A program made the translations under genes and the position numbers. A stretch of 14,906 bases of DNA from Micavibrio aeruginosavorus (GTDB lineage: Bacteria; Pseudomonadota; Alphaproteobacteria; Micavibrionales; Micavibrionaceae), in NCBI GenBank assembly GCA_003241475.1, contig QFQB01000045.1, positions 1 through 14,906 of the forward strand, read 5' to 3'. Below the pieces are notes generated by a model. The model was not told where the DNA came from, searched no databases, and was given only the letters and a program-made list of their open reading frames with translations. Below, piece after piece: positions 1 through 7,120 of the stretch. Position 1 is the first letter of the stretch; every line of letters starts with the position of its first letter.

Positions 1-69
1 CAAAGTGTCCTTTATTTGCAATCCGTAAGTCTTTTTATCATGCAGCAGTATGTGATGCAGTAAATTTTT

Positions 70-2016
70 CTAGTTTAGAAGAGGGGATGAAAGCGCCCGT
101 TCTAGGTCAGGTGTGATTGCTCGCGCTCCATTTGTGGAAAGGTGATCGGCATCAAAATATAAAGTTTTCTTGTTACGACTGATATCGCATTTTTCCTTTT
201 CGCACATGAACGTGTCAGGCCGTATGAGTCTAATATGTTGGCTACGCGCTACCTCTTCAAGAATGGGCATTACATATTTTTGAGATTCATTGTAATCGTT
301 AATCGTCGGTCTGATGTCTATATTGTTCCCGAAATGCATGTTACGCGCGATAACAGAGGCGACATCATAATTATAGACTTGAGGTACCTCGGCCATGATG
401 ACTACATCTATGCCCTGACTTTTCATTGTTTTTATGGTGTGCAAAAGCCCTTGTTTTAATAGCATTAGGCTTTCCGGCGTTCCTGCCGGATTAATGCCGT
501 CTCCCCACCATCGCGGGTACGCCGACCAGCGTGCCGTTAAATAGACATTTTTGATTGTCGGGTTTTCGGCGAGGAGGGTTGCAACCTTTGTATTAAAATC
601 GAGGCATGCGGGCTTGGAGGGCATAGTTTTATCCGTTGACGGAAAACAGCCTGCATATTTGGTAAGATAGCCCTTACGATTCTGGTTTTGTCCAATGATT
701 TCGTAGGCGGGAGAAATGGAGTTAGCATGCGAGTCCCCCCATACAATGAAGCTAAAGTCTTTTGCGCTACTATCGCCTAGCGCCATGATCGTGCCTGCAC
801 CGATTTTTTGAAACTCTTTATCCAGTCCCTTTGTAGCATTAGCCGCTTCCAAGACATCAGGAGAAAAACGTTGCGGCATTCCCTTGCTGTAATAAATCGA
901 CATGCCCAGTGCGATAAAAACGAATAATGCAAAAAATGTAGTTACAAATAGGGACAATCTCTTGGGGTGAAAATCAGGAGAACGAGCGGGCTGCTCGATA
1001 TATTTCCAGGATAGAAATGCCAAAAACGCTGAAAATAGAAGCAGAATTATGGACTGCCACCAACTGATATCTACGACGAGATAATATTGTGAAAAAACTA
1101 AAACTGGCCAGTGCCACAGATAGAGGGAGTAGGAAATGCGGCCCACAAAAACACTGGGCTTCAAACTAAGGAATTGTGAAACAAATGTTTCTTGTTGTCC
1201 GCAGGCATAAAGTATCATTGCGGCGCCAATAGTAGGATATAGAGCATTGATGCCCGGAAACATCACGGGCTTTGTAAATATCCCAGAAGCCAGAACAAGG
1301 ATGATGCCGATACCGGCTATAACATTTGCCCATGCTTTATTTACATGGAATGGAATAATGCCAATGGCTAGTGCAGATCCGATCAAAAGCTCCCATGCCC
1401 GTGTAGGCAAATTGAAATATGACGCCGCTTGTTTATCAACCACGAGCAATATTTGGCTAAGTGCCAACGAGAGAATAATGCCTGCACAGACACTAAAATT
1501 AAAAAAGCGAGGTAGGTACTTAAGGTGCAAAGCGACGATGATCGGGAAGAAAATATAAAACTGCTCTTCGATTGATAAGGACCATGTGTGCAAGAGCGGC
1601 TTGAGCCATGCAGAAGCATCGAAATAGCCGCTTTCTCGCCAAAAAAGTATGTTGGAGCTAAAACTTGCTGTCGCCGCAAGGGAAAGGCCGTAGCGTGCAA
1701 ATTCCTTTGGAAGAAATATGAGCGAAGCAATAAGCGTCGTCACAAACAAAACGGTAAGAAGAGCCGGCATAATGCGGCGAATACGTCTGACATAAAAATC
1801 TGAAACAGAAAACGTACCTTCTTGCACCGACTTATAAATAATGGAGGTAATGAGATAGCCGGAAATAACAAAAAAGATGTCGACTCCGACAAAGCCTCCA
1901 GCAAAGGCGCTAAACTTGCCATGACATAAAAGAACCAACAATACGGCTATAGCGCGAAGGCCATCAATATCGGGACGGTATTTTAAAGAAGAGCCAACGC
2001 TCGTTGTTTTATTCAT
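70..2016 (-). CDS. OafA/YrhL-type acyltransferase with C-terminal SGNH domain
   Basis: Predicted inner-membrane enzyme that transfers an acyl (usually acetyl) group to surface polysaccharide such as O-antigen or capsule. The 648-residue protein has the N-terminal acyltransferase-3 signature YRPDIDGLRAIAVL (13-26), a His (H32) in the first membrane helix, GGFVGVDIFFVISGYL (40-55), about ten hydrophobic segments up to about residue 375, and RISYSLYLWHWP (293-304). The C-terminal part is an SGNH/GDSL-like esterase domain with GDSH at 427-430 and DADH at 622-625, the nucleophile and Asp/His parts of the triad. Both halves look intact. It stands alone, on the same strand and just downstream of tRNA-Asn. 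Base composition is visibly more A/T-rich than the neighbouring housekeeping genes, which suggests horizontal acquisition. Family assignment is secure; the exact acyl group and acceptor cannot be told. The 69 bases beyond its stop hold nothing I recognise. Confidence 0.9.
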   Translation of the reverse strand: MNKTTSVGSSLKYRPDIDGLRAIAVLLVLLCHGKFSAFAGGFVGVDIFFVISGYLITSIIYKSVQEGTFSVSDFYVRRIRRIMPALLTVLFVTTLIASLIFLPKEFARYGLSLAATASFSSNILFWRESGYFDASAWLKPLLHTWSLSIEEQFYIFFPIIVALHLKYLPRFFNFSVCAGIILSLALSQILLVVDKQAASYFNLPTRAWELLIGSALAIGIIPFHVNKAWANVIAGIGIILVLASGIFTKPVMFPGINALYPTIGAAMILYACGQQETFVSQFLSLKPSVFVGRISYSLYLWHWPVLVFSQYYLVVDISWWQSIILLLFSAFLAFLSWKYIEQPARSPDFHPKRLSLFVTTFFALFVFIALGMSIYYSKGMPQRFSPDVLEAANATKGLDKEFQKIGAGTIMALGDSSAKDFSFIVWGDSHANSISPAYEIIGQNQNRKGYLTKYAGCFPSTDKTMPSKPACLDFNTKVATLLAENPTIKNVYLTARWSAYPRWWGDGINPAGTPESLMLLKQGLLHTIKTMKSQGIDVVIMAEVPQVYNYDVASVIARNMHFGNNIDIRPTINDYNESQKYVMPILEEVARSQHIRLIRPDTFMCEKEKCDISRNKKTLYFDADHLSTNGARAITPDLERALSSPLLN

Positions 2017-2068
2017 TTTCCGCGTACCAGGCAGAGACCCAGACGTATTATGGGATAATTGGAAAAGT

Positions 2069-2143
<75 letters not shown>

Positions 2144-2153
2144 ACGCGGGGTA

Positions 2154-2182
2154 TTACTAATGAGTTTTGGTCGGCCCGTCAA
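2154..2182 (-). promoter_or_regulatory. promoter of tRNA-Asn
   Basis: On the minus strand TTGACG (2177-2182) is followed by a 17-bp spacer and TAGTAA (2154-2159). The tRNA begins 10 bases beyond the -10 box, so the 5' leader would be only a few bases. The discriminator between -10 box and tRNA is C/G-rich (CCCCGCG), as is common in stringently controlled stable-RNA promoters. The assignment is by pattern only. Confidence 0.55.
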
Positions 2183-2244
2183 CCTGTAACTACCTGTAGA
2201 ATGCAAGGAAAGTTCGGGAGATTTTTGGCTAAAAACGGCGGGAG

Positions 2245-2703
2245 TCAGCGTCTCAGGCGGGCAATGGCCGATGCTTCGCGGGCCAGATGGTGCACATGGC
2301 TAAGCTCTTGGTTGCTGTTGCCGCCAACCTTTATGAACTCTACGCGCTCCATATGGCGAATCTCGTCTCTGGCCTGAAGGAAGATCGAGCGCAGTCTGGG
2401 GATCCGGCTTTTGCGTTCATTTGTGATTTTGCCAGCATTAAACCAGTCGATGATCGTTTGGCTGTCGGTCCGGAGCTTGACGGTGGCGCCATAGGGAATA
2501 TTCTGCAAGGCGCGGCGAACGGCAAGCGTTTCCGCGATCTCCGATCCATGCGGCAACTCTTCGTGCCTGAAGCCTTTGATGGAGGATTGCCCTTGGCGGG
2601 CTTCGTCGTTGTGGCGGATCAGCCAGCCCGCGCCGCCCACGCGATGAACAGGGCTATAGGCGCCATCGGTCCAAGCATCGAAGATTTTGGAAGAATTACT
2701 CAT
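2245..2703 (-). CDS. RNase HI-like ribonuclease
   Basis: Predicted RNase H, which cleaves the RNA strand of RNA-DNA hybrids in the cytoplasm (R-loops, Okazaki primers). The 152-residue length fits RNase HI. Three of the four acidic catalytic positions can be seen: D13 in AWTDGA, E58 in EIAETLAVRRAL, and D80 in RTDSQT. At the position of E. coli D134 (the NERCDELAR motif) this protein has LSHVHHLAR, so the Asp is replaced by His (H138). In place of the E. coli GHAGHPEN loop it has a short VGGNSN. Mutational work on the E. coli enzyme, as I recall it, showed that His at 134 is tolerated, so activity is likely. No Shine-Dalgarno sequence precedes the ATG. The gene follows the DUF3299 gene by 40 bp, with a terminator in the gap. 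It may be a divergent rnhA or a second RNase HI paralogue. Confidence 0.82.
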   Translation of the reverse strand: MSNSSKIFDAWTDGAYSPVHRVGGAGWLIRHNDEARQGQSSIKGFRHEELPHGSEIAETLAVRRALQNIPYGATVKLRTDSQTIIDWFNAGKITNERKSRIPRLRSIFLQARDEIRHMERVEFIKVGGNSNQELSHVHHLAREASAIARLRR

Positions 2704-2711
2704 GAGAACGA

Positions 2712-2740
2712 TATGTAAAAAACAGCGGCGGCGCTGTCAA
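2712..2740 (-). promoter_or_regulatory. possible promoter of the RNase H gene
   Basis: On the minus strand a perfect -35 box TTGACA (2735-2740) is followed by 17 bp and TACATA (2712-2717), a weak -10 box. The A of the RNase H ATG is the ninth base after the -10 box, so the message would be leaderless or nearly so. This fits the lack of a Shine-Dalgarno sequence. The -35 box overlaps the first arm of the terminator at 2716-2737. The poor -10 box keeps confidence low. Confidence 0.35.
2716..2737 (-). terminator. rho-independent terminator after the ABC operon
   Basis: Arms ACAGCG and CGCTGT (2732-2737 and 2722-2727) enclose a 4-base loop. On the minus strand the hairpin is followed directly by a run of T (2717-2722). 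It sits 6 bp past the DUF3299 stop codon and would end the ABC-permease-DUF3299 transcript just before the RNase H start codon at 2703. The stem is short but G/C-rich. Confidence 0.65.
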
Positions 2741-2743
2741 CCG

Positions 2744-3265
2744 CTATTTGATCTCTTCGGCGTCTTTCAGGCGGTAGAAGGTGCTGTTCTCCTTGTCTTC
2801 GGGCACCAGCTCCAGTGTGCCTTGCAAGGTCACGGGATCATAGGTGAAAGGCACGGGCTTCTTGTCTGCATGGACCTCTATCACCAGATTTGACTGCACA
2901 TGATATTGGAACGGGCAATTCAGCGGGAAGGGGCCGAACAGGAACAGTTTCTGGTCTTCCGTTTCATCGAGCGGAAACATAAATCCCTTGATGATGACCT
3001 CTTTGCCGTCCAGCGCTTTTAATTCGGCCGGAAAATCAGGTTTGTAATACTGGTTTTCCAAACCGTCTTTGTCTTTGACGTCAATGCTGATCTGTTTGGT
3101 TTTGCCGAATTGCTTCCAGTCGATGCCGCCTTTGGGGATATCGACGTAGTCCTTGATGTAATCCTCGATGGACCGCGTGGGCGCATCCGATCCTTCTTCC
3201 AGCGTCAGCGCATGGGCTTGGGATGAAAAGACAAAGCACAAACAAAAAAGCAGTATGCGGATCAT
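2744..3265 (-). CDS. secreted DUF3299 protein of the ABC operon
   Basis: A 173-residue periplasmic protein of the DUF3299 family. Residues 1-19 form a signal peptide with the likely cleavage site QAHA-LT. The mature part includes GFMFPLD (94-100), then FLFGPFPLNCPFQYH (108-122), and SNLVIEV (125-131). This corresponds to the family's Cys/His signature region; C117 and H122 could bind metal or be redox-active, but the role is not established. I chose the ATG at 3265 because it overlaps the permease stop as ATGA and gives a clean signal peptide; an extension to 3346 would put a charged tail before it. From memory, DUF3299 genes occur beside ABC/FtsX genes in zinc-regulated clusters of other Proteobacteria (zrg-type in Vibrio), which fits a role in a metal-linked envelope system. 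Family call is good; function unknown. Confidence 0.8.
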   Translation of the reverse strand: MIRILLFCLCFVFSSQAHALTLEEGSDAPTRSIEDYIKDYVDIPKGGIDWKQFGKTKQISIDVKDKDGLENQYYKPDFPAELKALDGKEVIIKGFMFPLDETEDQKLFLFGPFPLNCPFQYHVQSNLVIEVHADKKPVPFTYDPVTLQGTLELVPEDKENSTFYRLKDAEEIK

Positions 3266-4491
3266 GCGCGCCCCTGCGCCAGAAGACCCGCGATATCGGC
3301 GCGCGATGCCGTGATGGCCGGCACAAGGCTGGCAAGCCCGCCGCAAAGAATGCCTGCGCCGATCAAGGCGACATCAGAGAGCGACGGCGCAAGTAGCGCG
3401 TCCGGCAACACCACCGATTGCATGGCTGGCACGACGTAAGACGCAATGAGGAAGGCGAAAACATGTCCCATGACGGCTCCCGCAATTGCGCCGATAGCGG
3501 ACAGAATCAAGCCTTCCGCCAGCACGGTGCCGAACAGGAACGATCTGCCGCCGCCAAGCACGCGCAAAACCGCCAGATCATAGCGCCGCTGCGACAGACC
3601 TGATGTCAGGATGGAAAACAGCATCAGCATGGAAAGCGCGAAAAACGCGCCGCCGACAATCACCAGAACATTGCGGCCAAGGCCGAGCGAACTCATGGTG
3701 CGCGCCATCACGTGACTAGGCGAGGCGGCCATCACATCGCTGTGCTGGTTGATCTCGCGGGGCAGATTCATCACGCCGACAGGCGTTTTTGTCTTGATAA
3801 GAAGGGCGGTGATTTGATGGCCAAGCGCTTCCTCGTCTTCCTCGTCCTCATCATGATGGCCTTCCTCATGGTCATGATCTTCATGGCGCCCGTGCAGGTC
3901 TTGCACGCTCTGATAAGATGTCAGGATCAGTTTGTCGAGCACCGTGCCCGTAGGCTTCAGCCGTCCGACAACGGTGTAAAGATGGGCATCGTGAACATCG
4001 TCGCTATCGGCGGAAAATCCATGCAGGGCCGCGAATTTAGTCCCCAGCGGTATGGATGATTGCGATCCGGCAACGGCTTCATACAACGCAGAGAAATTTT
4101 TTCCTTCGGCGATTTCGCCTTTGTACAGATCGACATACTCCGGCGACGTGCCGACAATGCGGAATCCTTTGTAATTGTCGCCGATGGCAAGCGGTATGGC
4201 TTTTTTGACTTGCGGATTTTTCTGCAGCTCCTCCATCTCGTGAACATTGATATTCCCGTTTGGAATATCCGCATGGTAAATGGAGGACAGCACCAATTGT
4301 AAGGGGCTTCCTTTCGCACCGACAATCACATCGACGCCTTCCGCGTTGCGCTTCAAGCCGCTCTCGATATTCACGAACAACAGCGATACGGTCACAAGAA
4401 GCGCAATCCCGCAAGCAAGCGCGGCGATGCAAAGGGCCGATTGAAGTTTGTGCGCGCGGATCGCGGCGAGGGCGAGTGTCAGGATATTCAT
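3262..4491 (-). CDS. FtsX/MacB-like ABC permease with His/Asp/Glu-rich loop
   Basis: Inner-membrane permease of the FtsX-LolC/E-MacB type, 409 residues. One membrane helix lies near the N terminus (about 17-40), then a large periplasmic domain (about 41-270), then three C-terminal helices (about 273-297, 322-352, 370-392). This four-helix layout is typical of mechanotransmission or lipoprotein-handling ABC systems rather than classical importers. The SQRRYDLAVLRVLGGGRS segment (300-317) is the family's cytoplasmic coupling region. Residues 200-225 (DNA 3817-3894) are a low-complexity stretch with seven His and many Asp/Glu, including HEDHDHEEGHH, which looks like a flexible divalent-metal-binding loop. 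The gene overlaps the ATPase stop and the DUF3299 start by 4 bases each (ATGA), so the three are translationally coupled. The substrate is unknown; zinc or a zinc-linked lipoprotein is inferred from the loop and the promoter site. Confidence 0.88.
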   Translation of the reverse strand: MNILTLALAAIRAHKLQSALCIAALACGIALLVTVSLLFVNIESGLKRNAEGVDVIVGAKGSPLQLVLSSIYHADIPNGNINVHEMEELQKNPQVKKAIPLAIGDNYKGFRIVGTSPEYVDLYKGEIAEGKNFSALYEAVAGSQSSIPLGTKFAALHGFSADSDDVHDAHLYTVVGRLKPTGTVLDKLILTSYQSVQDLHGRHEDHDHEEGHHDEDEEDEEALGHQITALLIKTKTPVGVMNLPREINQHSDVMAASPSHVMARTMSSLGLGRNVLVIVGGAFFALSMLMLFSILTSGLSQRRYDLAVLRVLGGGRSFLFGTVLAEGLILSAIGAIAGAVMGHVFAFLIASYVVPAMQSVVLPDALLAPSLSDVALIGAGILCGGLASLVPAITASRADIAGLLAQGRA

Positions 4492-5150
4492 GTAGCTTTG
4501 GCCTCTTGTTTCACGGTGTCGAGAGGAATGATTTTCTGGAATGCGCCAGTGATACGGTCGTCATGCGTGGCGACGATCAGCGCCGCGCCTGTCTGGTTCG
4601 CCTGCCATTGCAGTAGCTCGATGACTTTCATCGCATTGTCGGTATCCAGCGCGGACGTCGGTTCATCGGCGATAATCAGGGAAGGGCTGTTGAGAACCGC
4701 GCGGGCGATGGCGGCGCGTTGCTGTTCGCCTTGGCTAAGCTCTTTGGGAAATGCATCGCGTCTTGCGCTCAAACCTAGTTGGGACAATATTTCGCCGGCG
4801 CGTTCTGCTTTGGCTTTCGATCCTGAAAGATCCGCCGCCAGCATAATATTCTGGCGAAGCGTCAAGGACGGCAAAAGATGAAGCGATTGAAAAACAAATC
4901 CCATCTTCTCGCCGCGTAGCTTGTCCAGTGCGCGCGGCTTCAACTCGCCAAGATCTACACCATTGAAGCAAACGCTTCCCTCATCGGCCGTCAAAAGACC
5001 TGCAATCACGGAAAGGAGCGTGGTCTTTCCGCAACCGGACGCGCCTTTCAAAAGGCACATTTCCTTAGGACGGAGAGTAAGGTCGGGATAGGAAAGGCGG
5101 ATGCTTGGCCCGCGGTTCACGGCGATGGAGCGCGTTTCTAAAATCATCAT
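4488..5150 (-). CDS. ABC transporter ATP-binding protein (LolD/MacB type)
   Basis: ATPase partner of the downstream FtsX-like permease; 220 residues from the ATG at 5150. Visible motifs are Walker A GASGCGKTT (36-44), Q-loop VFQS (Q88), signature LSQGEQQR (138-145), Walker B LIIADEP (158-164, catalytic E163), D-loop SALD and H-loop THDD (H196). LSxGEQQR with a short A/T-rich N terminus is typical of the LolD/MacB/FtsE-like class. A TTG start at 5156 is possible, but two in-frame ATGs follow it (5150, 5147). No Shine-Dalgarno sequence is visible, and the predicted -10 box ends only 8 bases before the ATG, so the message may be leaderless. It is the first gene of the three-gene operon, with a Zur-like palindrome over its promoter. 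Confidence 0.92.
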   Translation of the reverse strand: MMILETRSIAVNRGPSIRLSYPDLTLRPKEMCLLKGASGCGKTTLLSVIAGLLTADEGSVCFNGVDLGELKPRALDKLRGEKMGFVFQSLHLLPSLTLRQNIMLAADLSGSKAKAERAGEILSQLGLSARRDAFPKELSQGEQQRAAIARAVLNSPSLIIADEPTSALDTDNAMKVIELLQWQANQTGAALIVATHDDRITGAFQKIIPLDTVKQEAKAT

Positions 5151-5157
5151 AAACAAG

Positions 5158-5172
5158 TGTTATAAAGTAACA
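5158..5172. promoter_or_regulatory. Zur-like operator palindrome
   Basis: TGTTATAAAGTAACA has perfect 5-bp arms TGTTA and TAACA around a 5-bp centre. It resembles proteobacterial Zur boxes, which have the form TGTTATA-n-TATAACA. It covers the predicted -10 box of the ABC operon, the position expected for repression by zinc-loaded Zur. The match is by eye, and one arm is imperfect beyond 5 bp. Confidence 0.5.
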
Positions 5173-5187
5173 TAAATAATGCGACAA
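5159..5187 (-). promoter_or_regulatory. promoter of the metal-linked ABC operon
   Basis: On the minus strand TTGTCG (5182-5187), a 17-bp spacer, then TATAAC (5159-5164), a 5/6 match to the -10 consensus. The first ATG (5150) begins at the ninth base after the -10 box, predicting a leaderless or near-leaderless transcript. The -10 box lies inside the Zur-like palindrome. Confidence 0.5.
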
Positions 5188-5230
5188 GAGACTTTGTAAA
5201 AAATCTCTGCCAAATTTATGAAAAAAAGAT

Positions 5231-5304
5231 TGGAGGCACGAACGGGAGTCGAACCCGTCTACAAGGATTTGCAGTCCTCTACATAACCGCTCTGACATCG
5301 CGCC
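5231..5304 (-). tRNA. tRNA-Cys (GCA)
   Basis: On the minus strand the acceptor arms GGCGCGA and TCGTGCC pair over 7 bp with one G-U. U73 and an encoded CCA (5231-5233) follow; U73 is an identity element of tRNA-Cys. The anticodon loop ACTGCAAAT gives anticodon GCA. The D region GAGCGGTTATGTAG resembles that of the E. coli tRNA-Cys. A run of seven T (5221-5227) lies just downstream and may help end the transcript. Confidence 0.95.
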
Positions 5305-5319
5305 ATCCAAGGGCTTTGT

Positions 5320-5347
5320 GTTAAAGGACAGGCGGCCTTGCTGTCAA
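5320..5347 (-). promoter_or_regulatory. promoter of tRNA-Cys
   Basis: On the minus strand a perfect -35 box TTGACA (5342-5347) is followed by 16 bp and TTTAAC (5320-5325), 4/6 to the -10 consensus. The tRNA starts 15 bases beyond the -10 box. No equally good promoter is visible for the divergent methyltransferase gene in 5348-5434. Confidence 0.5.
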
Positions 5348-5434
5348 TCTTAAATCGGGCGAAAAGGGGATGGAAAAGCCATCATCTATAGGATATTAAA
5401 AGAGAACATAACGAATTAGCCCTCCGGTGCCCTC

Positions 5435-6097
5435 ATGACGAATTTTACAGCCGCCCGCATCCACATGGTCGATAGCCAGATCCACACGATGGGTGTGGTC
5501 ACCGAAAGCATTCTGAATGCATACCGTACTATCCCGCGCGAGGAATTCGTTCCCGAAGGACGCAAGGGCGTCGCTTATTGCGACGAGGACATGCCGATCG
5601 GCGCGGGCCGTTGCCTGATGGAGCCTGTGACGCATGCGCGCTTGATGCAGGCCGCCAATCCCGCCGTTACGGATACGGTTCTGGATATCGGCGGAGCGTC
5701 CGGCTATTCGCCCGCCATTCTTTCCAAAATTGCAGGCCGCGTGGTAGCGCTTGAACAGGACGCGTCCTTATTGGCGCATGCGGAATCCTCATGGGCGAAG
5801 CTGGGCAAGACCAACATCATTCCGCACCAAGGCCCATTTGCGGAAGGCGAAGCCGAATACGGCCCTTACGATCTTATTTTCGTGAATGGCTCTGTCTGTG
5901 AACTTCCGCAAAGCTGGCTGGATCAACTGGCGGTGAACGGCAAGCTCGTCGTTGTTATTCGCAAAGCCGACGATAAAATCGGCCGCGCGATGCTTTATAT
6001 GAAGTCCCAGCACGGCACGATCAGCGATCGCGTGCTGTTCGATGCCGCCGTGCCGTATTTGCCGGGCTTTGAACCGCGCCGCGCCTTTGTGTTCTAA
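5435..6097 (+). CDS. PCMT-family protein-L-isoaspartate O-methyltransferase-like protein
   Basis: A 220-residue SAM-dependent methyltransferase of the PCMT family, whose classical members repair isoaspartyl damage in proteins. Alphaproteobacterial relatives share the start (MTNFTAARIHMVDSQI), the segment IPREEFVP (33-40), GRCLMEP (58-64) and motif I LDIGGASGYS (83-92), followed by the acidic VVALEQD (103-109) for SAM ribose. The classical G-x-TISxP active-site segment of true isoaspartyl methyltransferases is replaced by GRCLMEP, and motif I reads GGASG rather than GxGSG. The SAM fold therefore looks intact, but isoaspartyl repair is uncertain. The start has no clear Shine-Dalgarno sequence and was chosen by similarity of the N terminus to the family. 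It leads the + strand cluster, followed after 9 bp by the glycosyltransferase. Confidence 0.85.
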   Translation: MTNFTAARIHMVDSQIHTMGVVTESILNAYRTIPREEFVPEGRKGVAYCDEDMPIGAGRCLMEPVTHARLMQAANPAVTDTVLDIGGASGYSPAILSKIAGRVVALEQDASLLAHAESSWAKLGKTNIIPHQGPFAEGEAEYGPYDLIFVNGSVCELPQSWLDQLAVNGKLVVVIRKADDKIGRAMLYMKSQHGTISDRVLFDAAVPYLPGFEPRRAFVF

Positions 6098-6106
6098 GGG
6101 CGGATC

Positions 6107-7018
6107 ATGAGCGCAACCGTTGCCCTGTGCGTCTGCACATACAAACGCCCCGATTACCTGAAAAGGCTTCTGGATTCGCTGATCCATCTTCGCAAAACCG
6201 AAACCATCACGCTTTTCGTCGCGGACAATGATGCCGTCGGCCGCACGGGGCTGGATTTTATTGAGGCCAACCGCAACCAGTATCCGTTTGAAATTCTCTG
6301 TGAAGTCGAACCCGCCGCAGGGATCAGCCACGCCCGCAATCGCACGCTCGCCATGCTGGAAAAATCCGGCAAGAACTTTGATTACGTGGCCTTCACGGAT
6401 GACGATATCGAGGTCACACCGCAATGGATCCATGATCTGGTCAAGGCCAGCAACCTTTATGATGCTGATGTCGTCTTCGGCAAACGCGAGCCGCTGTTCG
6501 AAACAGTCCCACCCAAGGAAATTCTGGAATCCAGCTTTTTCCAAGATGATTTTGCCTGTGGCTGTACAGGAACGGTCGTGCCCGATGGCGCCACTTGCAA
6601 TGCGCTTCTCCGTGCCAAAATTTTCAAAGACGTGGGCTACAATGTTTTCGATACCGCTTTAACCCTGACCGGCGGTGAAGACGCCGACTTTTTCGCCATG
6701 CTGAAAAAGAAGGGCTACAAGCTCATACAATGCGCCTCGGCTCTGGTTTATGAAATTATGCCCGAAAACAGGCTGAACGAAAAATGGATCCTGACACGGT
6801 ACACACGCAGCGGCTGGAGCTATGCTTATGTGCTTCGCAAACATGGAAGCACCGCGCAATATCTGGTCGGCATTCTCAAAAAGATTATCAAAACTCCGCT
6901 CAAGCTTTTCGCTTATCTCAAAAACCCGAATATCTCCACCAAGGCCGGTGTTTATAACTACATTGGCTTTTTCCGCTGCGTTCTTGGTGCAGGGGACGTT
7001 CAAGAATACAAGAGATAG
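6107..7018 (+). CDS. family-2 glycosyltransferase
   Basis: A 303-residue GT-A fold glycosyltransferase (GT2) that would move a sugar from a nucleotide-sugar donor to a glycan, lipid or protein acceptor in the cytoplasm. It begins with the GT2 nucleotide-binding strand ALCVCTYKRPDYLKRLLDSL (6-25). AGISHARNRTL (71-81) and TDDDIEV (97-103) follow, the latter being the metal-binding DxD-type motif. GGEDADFF (189-196) is the acceptor-site/catalytic-base ED motif. No membrane helix is evident; the C-terminal part is basic (KKIIKTPLK), suggesting peripheral membrane attachment. GGGCGG precedes the ATG with good spacing, and the gene is 9 bp after the methyltransferase, so they probably share a transcript. 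In many Alphaproteobacteria a tolC gene lies between the methyltransferase and popZ; here this gene occupies the place. Acceptor unknown. Confidence 0.9.
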   Translation: MSATVALCVCTYKRPDYLKRLLDSLIHLRKTETITLFVADNDAVGRTGLDFIEANRNQYPFEILCEVEPAAGISHARNRTLAMLEKSGKNFDYVAFTDDDIEVTPQWIHDLVKASNLYDADVVFGKREPLFETVPPKEILESSFFQDDFACGCTGTVVPDGATCNALLRAKIFKDVGYNVFDTALTLTGGEDADFFAMLKKKGYKLIQCASALVYEIMPENRLNEKWILTRYTRSGWSYAYVLRKHGSTAQYLVGILKKIIKTPLKLFAYLKNPNISTKAGVYNYIGFFRCVLGAGDVQEYKR

Positions 7019-7046
7019 TCTTGTTATATGGGGAAAACTTGTCCTT

Positions 7047-7064
7047 GGGGCTTTGACAAGCCCC
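7047..7064 (+). other. stem-loop between the glycosyltransferase and popZ
   Basis: GGGGCTT (7047-7053) and AAGCCCC (7058-7064) form a perfect 7-bp stem with a TGAC loop. No T run follows on either strand, so it is not a typical rho-independent terminator. It may mark an RNA end or an mRNA processing or stabilising structure. Confidence 0.4.
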
Positions 7065-7120
7065 ATGCGATCATAGAAACTGATTCTGATACTTGAAACT
7101 CCTAATATTCAATACACTTC

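Noticed and set aside
3262..5150. LolCDE lipoprotein-release system
   Set aside because: ATPase and permease resemble LolD and LolC/E, but there is only one permease, plus a His-rich loop and a DUF3299 partner, and the order differs from lolCDE. A distinct system is more likely.
5789..6544. A 251-codon open frame on the minus strand opposite the methyltransferase and glycosyltransferase genes
   Set aside because: It is antisense to two genes with clear motifs, and its own translation matches nothing I recognise.
7053..7058. TTGACA upstream of popZ as a -35 box
   Set aside because: No -10 box lies 16-18 bp downstream, and the hexamer is part of the 7047-7064 stem-loop.
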